Shown here one piece after another: positions 58,791 to 64,000 of a DNA stretch of 64,000 bases. A program made the translations under genes and the position numbers. Source of the stretch: Amycolatopsis iheyensis (GTDB taxonomy: Bacteria > Actinomycetota > Actinomycetes > Mycobacteriales > Pseudonocardiaceae). Location of the stretch: positions 62,001-126,000 of the forward strand of contig NZ_JAMXQV010000002.1 in NCBI RefSeq assembly GCF_024703995.1, in the 5' to 3' direction. Numbering within the stretch: position 1 is the first letter of the stretch; the number at the start of each line of letters is the position of its first letter. Below the pieces are notes generated by a model. The model had not been told where the DNA came from. It searched no databases and saw only the letters and a program-made list of their open reading frames with translations.

Positions 58791-59610
58791 GTACGGCACC
58801 CAGCCCCGGATGGGGTTCTTCACCGACACGTCGGTGTGCATCGGCTGCAAAGCCTGCGAAGTCGCGTGCAAGGAGTGGAACGGCGTGCCCGACCGGGGCG
58901 AGCTGGACCTGCTGGGCTCGTCCTACGACAACACCGGCGCGCTGGGGTCGAACACCTGGCGGCACGTCGCGTTCGTCGAGCAGCCGAAACCCGCGGTCGA
59001 CCTGGGGATGCCCGAGATCGGCGCCCCCGGTCGAGAAGACCCGGGCGTGCGCTGGCTGATGTCGAGTGACGTCTGCAAGCACTGCACGCACGCCGCCTGC
59101 CTCGACGTCTGCCCGACCGGCGCGCTGTTCCGCACCGAGTTCGACACGGTCGTCGTGCAGCAGGACATCTGCAACGGCTGCGGCTACTGCGTCCCGGCGT
59201 GCCCGTACGGAGTCATCGAAAAGCGCGAGACCGACGGCCGCGCGTTCAAGTGCACCCTCTGCTACGACCGGCTCGGCGCCGGCCTGGAACCGGCGTGCGC
59301 CAAGGCGTGCCCGACCGACTCCATCCAGTTCGGCGAGCTGGACGAACTGCGCGAACGCGCCGACGAGCGGGTGCGCGACCTGCACGGCTCCGGCGTCCCG
59401 GAAGCCCGGCTCTACGGCCGCGACCCGGACGACGGTGTCGGCGGGGACGGCGCGTTCTTCCTGCTGCTGGACGAACCCGAGGTCTACGGGCTGCCGCCGG
59501 ACCCGGTGGTCACCACCCGCGACCTGCCCGCGATGTGGAAGCGCGCCGCGGTGACCGCGGCCGGGGTGGGCCTGGCGATCGCGGCGTCGTTCCTCGGACG
59601 GCGCCGGTGA
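58783..59610 (+). CDS. Formate dehydrogenase beta (four-cluster ferredoxin) subunit
   Basis: A 275-aa electron-transfer subunit with four Cys clusters: CIGCKACEVACKEW, CKHCTHAACLDVCPTGA, CNGCGYCVPACPYG and the CTLCYD/CAKACPTD pair. This is the FdnH/FdhB-like polyferredoxin. A C-terminal hydrophobic helix (AVTAAGVGLAIAASF) anchors it to the membrane next to the NrfD subunit. ATG 58783 follows GGAGGCG and overlaps the alpha-subunit stop. Confidence 0.94.
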   Translation: MAEYGTQPRMGFFTDTSVCIGCKACEVACKEWNGVPDRGELDLLGSSYDNTGALGSNTWRHVAFVEQPKPAVDLGMPEIGAPGREDPGVRWLMSSDVCKHCTHAACLDVCPTGALFRTEFDTVVVQQDICNGCGYCVPACPYGVIEKRETDGRAFKCTLCYDRLGAGLEPACAKACPTDSIQFGELDELRERADERVRDLHGSGVPEARLYGRDPDDGVGGDGAFFLLLDEPEVYGLPPDPVVTTRDLPAMWKRAAVTAAGVGLAIAASFLGRRR

Positions 59611-60530
59611 GCCCGCGCCGCGAACGGGCGATGGTCGAGCCCGCCGAGTTCCGCTCCTACTACGGCCGGCCGATCCTCAAGGAGCCGGCCTGGAAGCAGC
59701 CGGACGTGCCGCTGTACCTGTTCCTCGGCGGCGCGGCGGGCGCGTCGGCGACGATGGCCGCGCTCGCCGACGGCACCGGCCGCCCGGGCCTGGCCCGCGT
59801 CGGCCGGCTGGTCGCGTCCGGTGGCTCGATCGCCAGCGTCGTGGCGCTGATCCACGACCTCGGCAAGCCGACCCGCTTCCTGCACATGCTGCGGGTGCTG
59901 AAGCCGACGTCGCCGCTGTCGGTGGGGTCGTGGATCCTGTCGCCGTTCTCGGGCCTGGCCGCCGTGTCGGCCGCGTCCGACCTGACCGGGAAGCTGCCCC
60001 TGATCGGCCGGCTGGCCGGGGCCGCCGCCGGCGTGCTCGGCCCGGCGATGTGCACCTACACCGCGGTGCTGCTGGCCGACACCGCGACGCCGTCGTGGCA
60101 CGAGGCCCACGGCACGCTGCCGGTGCTGTTCGCGGGCAGCGCGGTGACCAGCGGTGTCGGCGCCGCCCTGCTGGCGGCCCCGGCGGGGGAGACCGGGCCG
60201 GCCGTGCGCGCGGGGCTCGTCGGAGCGGTCGCCGAGCTGGTGGCCGAGCACCACCTGGAGACCGGGCTGGGGCTGGTCTCGGAGCCGTACCGCACCGGCC
60301 GCGCCGGGAAGCTGCTGAAGGCCGCGAAGGCGCTGACCGCGACAGGCGCCGCGCTGTCGCTGGTGGCCCGCCGCAACCGGGCGGCCGGTGTCCTGGCCGG
60401 CGCGGCGTACCTGGCTTCGGGGCTGTGCACGCGCTTCGGCGTCTACGCGGCGGGCGTGGAGTCCACAAAGGACCCGAAGTACGTCGTGATCCCGCAACGT
60501 GAGCGGGTCAACCGGCGGGAAGGCCGCTGA
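59607..60530 (+). CDS. NrfD/PsrC-like membrane subunit of formate dehydrogenase
   Basis: A 307-aa (GTG 59607, overlapping GTGA) or 299-aa (ATG 59631) protein with about eight hydrophobic helices and the NrfD pattern: YLFLGGAAGASATMAALAD, IHDLGKPTRFLHMLRVLKP and SPLSVGSWIL. NrfD proteins bind quinone and take electrons from the ferredoxin subunit, so the complex would feed formate electrons to the quinone pool. It replaces the cytochrome-b gamma subunit of FdnGHI. Its end overlaps the convergent hydrolase by 23 bp. Confidence 0.9.
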   Translation: MSPRRERAMVEPAEFRSYYGRPILKEPAWKQPDVPLYLFLGGAAGASATMAALADGTGRPGLARVGRLVASGGSIASVVALIHDLGKPTRFLHMLRVLKPTSPLSVGSWILSPFSGLAAVSAASDLTGKLPLIGRLAGAAAGVLGPAMCTYTAVLLADTATPSWHEAHGTLPVLFAGSAVTSGVGAALLAAPAGETGPAVRAGLVGAVAELVAEHHLETGLGLVSEPYRTGRAGKLLKAAKALTATGAALSLVARRNRAAGVLAGAAYLASGLCTRFGVYAAGVESTKDPKYVVIPQRERVNRREGR

Positions 60531-61389
60531 AGAACCCGCTCAACGCGGCCGCGAGGTCTTCGGGGTTCTCTTCGGCCATGTGGTGCCCGGAGGCGATCGC
60601 GTGCCCACGCAGGTCGGTCGTCCAGGCCCGCCAGACGGCCAGGACGTCGCCGTAGAGGTCCTCGAGATCGTCGTCGCTCGACCAGAGCACCATCGCGGGG
60701 CAGGTGATCCGCCGTCCCGCGGCCTGGTCGGCGTCGTCGTGCGCGCGGTCCACGCCCAGGCCCGCCCGGTAGTCCTCGAGCATCGCGGTGACCGTCGCGG
60801 GGTTGTGGATCGCCCGGTGGAAGTCGGCGAAGTTCTCCTCGCCGAGCCGTTCGGGCGTGTTCTTGGTGCCGACGTCGTACCAGGCGTCCGGGTCGGCGGT
60901 GATCACCCGCTCCGGCTTTTCCGGCTGGGCGAAGAAGAACCAGTGGAACCACTCGCGCGCGAACCGGGCGTCGCAGCGGGCGAGGGCCTCACCGATCGGG
61001 ACTGCGTCGAGGATCGCCGCGCCGAGGATCGCCGAGGGGTGATCCAGCGCCAGCCGCGTCGCGACGTACGCGCCGCGGTCGTGCCCCGCGACGAAGAACC
61101 GGTCGTGACCCAGCTTCCGCATCAGCGCGACGCAGTCGGCCGCCAGGACGCGCTTGCTGTAGGGCGTGTGCTCGGCGTCCGTGGGCGGTTTGGTGGATTC
61201 GCCGTAGCCGCGGGTGTCCGGGCAGACGACGGTGAACCGCCCGGCGAGGAGCGGCGCGACCCGGTGCCACGTCGTGTGGGTGCGCGGATGGCCGTGCAGC
61301 AGCAGGACCGGCGGGCCCGAGCCGCCGTGGCGCACCCGCAACGTCGCCTCTCCGACGTCGACGCGGTCGAGTGTGAAGCCTGCGAACAC
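60508..61389 (-). CDS. Haloacetate-dehalogenase-like alpha/beta hydrolase
   Basis: A 293-aa hydrolase: LLLHGHPRTHTTWHRVAPLL, the nucleophile elbow VAGHDRGAY with Asp104 followed by Arg105 (the fluoroacetate-dehalogenase arrangement), the DDDL acid region and catalytic His in ASGHHMAEE. Asp-Arg at the elbow supports haloacetate dehalogenase or epoxide-hydrolase-like chemistry. GTG 61389 has GGGGGTG upstream. There is no functional link to the convergent formate dehydrogenase genes. Confidence 0.83.
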   Translation of the reverse strand: MFAGFTLDRVDVGEATLRVRHGGSGPPVLLLHGHPRTHTTWHRVAPLLAGRFTVVCPDTRGYGESTKPPTDAEHTPYSKRVLAADCVALMRKLGHDRFFVAGHDRGAYVATRLALDHPSAILGAAILDAVPIGEALARCDARFAREWFHWFFFAQPEKPERVITADPDAWYDVGTKNTPERLGEENFADFHRAIHNPATVTAMLEDYRAGLGVDRAHDDADQAAGRRITCPAMVLWSSDDDLEDLYGDVLAVWRAWTTDLRGHAIASGHHMAEENPEDLAAALSGFFSGLPAG

Positions 61390-61408
61390 CGGTCACCCCC
61401 AACACGAA

Positions 61409-61439
61409 CTGCCGCACCCCGGCGTCCGGGATGCGGCAG
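61409..61439 (-). terminator. Terminator hairpin of csbD-like gene
   Basis: CTGCCGCA (61409-61416) pairs with TGCGGCAG (61432-61439), and an inner CCGG-CGT-CCGG extends the stem. It begins 13 bp downstream of the CsbD stop on the minus strand and ends 20 bp before the hydrolase gene. Confidence 0.75.
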
Positions 61440-61451
61440 CTCGCGGACAGG

Positions 61452-61634
61452 TCAGTCCTTGTCCTTGATGCCCTTGACGGCGTCCTTGATCTTCTCGCCG
61501 GCCTGCTTCAGCGAGCCCTTGGCCTGGTCGGCCTTGCCTTCCGCCTGCCACTGCTCGTTGCCCGTGGCGTCACCGACGGCTTCCTTGGCCCGGCCCTTGA
61601 GTTCCTCACCCTTGTTTTCGAATTTGTCGCTCAT
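61452..61634 (-). CDS. CsbD family stress protein
   Basis: A 60-aa hydrophilic helical protein with the CsbD repeat pattern: KFENKGEELKGRAKEAVGDATG, then QWQAEGKADQAKGSLKQAGEKIKDAVKG. The family is a general-stress (sigma-B-type) regulon member in Bacillus; its molecular role is unknown. ATG 61634. It has its own terminator. Confidence 0.9.
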   Translation of the reverse strand: MSDKFENKGEELKGRAKEAVGDATGNEQWQAEGKADQAKGSLKQAGEKIKDAVKGIKDKD

Positions 61635-61669
61635 GGTTCCGGGATACCCGCGTGCTTCCGGCCTACACA

Positions 61670-63469
61670 TCACAGGAAGACGAGCCCCGTGAGCACGGTC
61701 ACGCCGACCAGCAGCCAGGCGATGTAGTCCCCGACGTGCCCCGAATGCGCGCGGTGCAGCCCTTCGAGGGCGACGCGGACCGGCCGCGGCCAGGACGGCA
61801 GCCGCCGCGACCACAGCGCCGCGGCGGCGATCCCCAGCGCCAGCAGCACAGTGACCCCGCTGAGCAGCAGCCCGGACGCCGACCACTCGGCCGCCACCGG
61901 CGCCACCGGGCCGGGGGCGGCGACGGCGGGCAGGACGTCGTGCAGGTAGCCGGCCCGATCGGCGTCCTGCCGCCCGGCGGTCTCGGCGGCCGCGCGCAGC
62001 CAGGGGAGTGTGCCGACGGCCAGCGAGCCGGCCAGGACCGCGACGATCGCGGCGATCATCGTCGCCGGGGTGCGCTCCATCCGGCTGCCCGTCTCGGGTT
62101 CTTCGTCGGTGCCGGGGGTCTTCTCGCCGTCGTCGCGCCGGGGCGGCGTGCCGCGTCCGAAGTAGACACCCAGGCCGGCGCGCAGCACCGCGGCCGCCGT
62201 GACCGCGGTGACGACGACGAACACCGCCACCAGCCAGCCGTACCCGGTGTGCTCGAGCGCGTGCTCGGCGACGTCCTTGCCGAACGCGACGCCGAACGGC
62301 GGCAACCCGGCCAGCACCAATGCCGCCAGCACGAACAGCCCACCTTCGAGGCGGGAATGCCCGCACCTGCCGAACAGCTCGTCCTCGTCGACGCTGCCGT
62401 AGCGGTCCATCAGGACGCCGACCAGGAGGAACAGCGCGGCCTTGGCGCCGGCGTGCCCGGCCACCGCCAGCAGGAACCCCGTGCTCGCTGCACCATCGGC
62501 GGCCGCCAGGCCGCACAGGAACAGCCCGGTGTGCGCGATGGTCGAGTAGGCCAGCAGCCGTTTCAGGTGCCGCTGGGTGAAGCAGAGGACGGCGCCGAGC
62601 AGCGCGCTGCCGAGCCCGAGCACTAGCAGCACCCGGGCGAACAGGCCGTCGTCGAGCACTCCGCCGAACACCGTCTGCCGCACCCGCAGCACCCCGTAGG
62701 TCCCCAGCTCGACCATGACGCCGGAGAACAGCACGCACACCGGGGTCGGCGCGACTGCGTGCGCGTCGGCGAGCCAGAAGTGGAACGGCACCGCCGCGGC
62801 CTTCACCAGCAGGCCGGTGCAGACGAGCACGAACGCGGCGAGCACCAGCGCGTCGGCGGGCTTCCCGTCGAGGGCGACCCCGAGCTGTGCCAGCCCGAGC
62901 TGCCCGCCGCGGGCGTAGAGCAGGCCGATGCCCATCAGCGTGAAGTACGCGCCGAGGGAGTTCACGACCCCGAAGTTCAGGGCGCCCTGGACCGAGTCGG
63001 CCTCCTCGATCCGGTACCCGGTGAGCGCGTAGGCGACCCCGCTCATCAGCTCGAAGAACACGAAGAGGGTGAACAGGTCCCCGGTGAGCAGGAAGCCGAG
63101 CATGCCGGTCAGGAACAGCAGCATCATCGCGTGGTAGCGGGCGTCGACGGCGGCGAAGTAGCGCCAGCTGTAGACGAGCGCGCACGTCGTCAGGAACGAG
63201 GCCAGCAGCGCCAGCGTCGTGTTCAGCCCGTCGGCGGCCAGGACGATGCCCAGCGACCGCGCGCCGTCGGGCCGGTGCCCGCCCGGCCAGCTGACCACGC
63301 GGCCGTGCTGGACGGCCGCGAGCAGCACCGCCGTCAGGACCGTGACGGCGAGCGCGGCGGCGGTCGCGACGACGTCGGCCACCACGCGCGGCAATTTCAC
63401 GCCCAGGCCGAGGAGCACGCACGCGGCCAGCAGCGGCACGGCGACGACGAGGGCCGGGAGGACGTTCAT
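61670..63469 (-). CDS. mnhD: Mrp-type Na+/H+ antiporter subunit D (NuoN/MrpD-like)
   Basis: A 599-aa membrane protein with ~14 helices and the proton-translocating Proton_antipo_M signature: [14 protein letters not shown] with the key Glu, a Lys-bearing helix [17 protein letters not shown], and [16 protein letters not shown]. In Mrp antiporters MrpD works with MrpA in H+ transfer coupled to Na+ efflux. The order MnhB-MnhC-MnhD on this strand, 4-bp gaps and TGATG overlap define the operon. It is somewhat longer than typical MrpD (~500 aa), with a polar cytoplasmic insert near residues 430-460. Confidence 0.9.
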   Translation of the reverse strand: MNVLPALVVAVPLLAACVLLGLGVKLPRVVADVVATAAALAVTVLTAVLLAAVQHGRVVSWPGGHRPDGARSLGIVLAADGLNTTLALLASFLTTCALVYSWRYFAAVDARYHAMMLLFLTGMLGFLLTGDLFTLFVFFELMSGVAYALTGYRIEEADSVQGALNFGVVNSLGAYFTLMGIGLLYARGGQLGLAQLGVALDGKPADALVLAAFVLVCTGLLVKAAAVPFHFWLADAHAVAPTPVCVLFSGVMVELGTYGVLRVRQTVFGGVLDDGLFARVLLVLGLGSALLGAVLCFTQRHLKRLLAYSTIAHTGLFLCGLAAADGAASTGFLLAVAGHAGAKAALFLLVGVLMDRYGSVDEDELFGRCGHSRLEGGLFVLAALVLAGLPPFGVAFGKDVAEHALEHTGYGWLVAVFVVVTAVTAAAVLRAGLGVYFGRGTPPRRDDGEKTPGTDEEPETGSRMERTPATMIAAIVAVLAGSLAVGTLPWLRAAAETAGRQDADRAGYLHDVLPAVAAPGPVAPVAAEWSASGLLLSGVTVLLALGIAAAALWSRRLPSWPRPVRVALEGLHRAHSGHVGDYIAWLLVGVTVLTGLVFL

Positions 63470-63473
63470 GCCT

Positions 63474-63818
63474 TCAGCCGCGCAGGGCGCGGAGCTCGTC
63501 GGGGTCGACTGTCCCGTGGCGCTTGGCGATCTGGATCGTCAGTGCCAGCAGGACCGCGGTGATGGTCGCGGACACCACGATGTCGGTCAGCGTCATCGCC
63601 TGCACCATCGGGTCGACCACCGGCTGCCGCTGGTCCTGGCCGACGATCGGCGCGCCCGCCTGGTCCTGGTAGCCGATCCCGAGCAGCAGCACGTACGTCC
63701 CGGCCTGCGCGACGGAGAGGGAGACAACGGTGTGCACGAGGTGGCGGCTGCGCACGATGCCGACCGCGCCGATCAGCAGCAGCCACCCGGCGACGCCGTA
63801 ACAGGCCAGGCCGACCAT
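63474..63818 (-). CDS. mnhC: Mrp-type Na+/H+ antiporter subunit C (NuoK/MrpC-like)
   Basis: A 114-aa protein of three membrane helices with the MnhC pattern: YLL/GIYGVVRSR-like segment [38 protein letters not shown], and [25 protein letters not shown] (the canonical DPxxQALxLTAIVI strand). MrpC is NuoK-like. ATG 63818 overlaps the MnhB stop (TGATG). Confidence 0.92.
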   Translation of the reverse strand: MVGLACYGVAGWLLLIGAVGIVRSRHLVHTVVSLSVAQAGTYVLLLGIGYQDQAGAPIVGQDQRQPVVDPMVQAMTLTDIVVSATITAVLLALTIQIAKRHGTVDPDELRALRG

Positions 63819-64000
63819 CAGGTCTCCGCCGGGATCAGGGCCTGGCCGAGGAACTGGGCCAGCAGCACGACGAGCCCGGCCGCGACCTCGATCCCGACGA
63901 GCACGCTGAGCACCGGCACGGTGCCGGCCGAGAGCAGCGAGCCGAACTCGCCGAACGGCAGCACGTTGGCCAGGAACGCCCCGCCGGCGAGCAGCCCGGC
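63818..64000 (-). CDS. mnhB: Mrp-type Na+/H+ antiporter subunit B, C-terminal part (partial)
   Basis: The final 60 codons run in from the right edge. The visible sequence has the MnhB hallmark LPFGEFGSLLSAGTVPVLSV, then LVGIEVAAGLVVLL, ending ALIPAET. The stop TGA (63818-63820) overlaps the start of the MnhC gene. The N-terminal half lies outside the window. Confidence 0.88.
   Translation of the reverse strand, partial: AGLLAGGAFLANVLPFGEFGSLLSAGTVPVLSVLVGIEVAAGLVVLLAQFLGQALIPAET

Overview
The window is very GC-rich, strongly codon-biased DNA with mostly short intergenic gaps and many ATGA/GTGA stop-start overlaps. It carries NRPS/PKS genes, PucR and TetR regulators, a LysR-linked beta-lactamase pair, RsbW/STAS switch proteins and Mrp antiporter genes. 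I infer an actinobacterium, most likely a pseudonocardial genus such as Amycolatopsis. The genus is inference only: no rRNA or other taxonomic marker is present.

Layout. 1-6904: an RsbW/STAS partner-switch pair, a VanZ-RDD membrane protein, a small MT0933-type protein, an NmrA/PPOX pair, a membrane sulfatase-like enzyme and a GGDEF protein. 7072-18129: secreted proteins including an S1 protease, several TetR-controlled catabolic or detoxification units with visible palindromic operators, a STAS-ATPase fusion, a TetR/TetX-like monooxygenase/hydrolase run and a PucR regulator. 18496-43590: a single co-directional hybrid NRPS-PKS biosynthetic operon with overlapping genes. 43645-49394: an unusual RimO carrying an 81-bp tandem repeat insertion, a blaL-blaA-blaB-like beta-lactamase locus, an isochorismatase-like hydrolase and a small L7/L12-like protein. 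49393-50831: a mobile-element shell with perfect 18-bp inverted ends, a decayed IS5-type transposase and a four-domain cold-shock protein inside. 51078-60530: a complete selenocysteine locus (selD, tRNA-Sec, selA, selB) next to its probable client, a UGA-containing formate dehydrogenase operon. 60508-64000: a haloacetate-dehalogenase-like hydrolase, CsbD and the mnhB-C-D end of an Mrp antiporter operon.

The biosynthetic operon encodes A-PCP-KS (no AT); A-PCP-C-PCP; KS-AT-KR-DH-carrier; C-A-PCP, predicted Asn; and C-A-PCP-TE-MFS, predicted Ser, in which the thioesterase has a Cys nucleophile and is fused to an exporter. Two tandem ATP-grasp ligases, a TauD/SyrP-like oxygenase and a flavodoxin-fold oxidoreductase follow. 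I do not recognise the product. A small peptide-polyketide containing Asn (possibly hydroxylated) and a terminal Ser, released by a Cys-thioesterase and exported by the fused MFS domain, fits the genes.

The selenium locus works as a unit. SelD makes selenophosphate, SelA converts Ser-tRNA-Sec to Sec-tRNA-Sec, and SelB delivers it to the in-frame UGA at 56130, which is followed by a hairpin whose GGUCU loop lies 18 nt downstream, as in E. coli fdhF. Two oddities here are a tRNA-Sec whose terminal A is also the first base of the selA start codon, and a tandem triplication of the last ~150 bp of selB.
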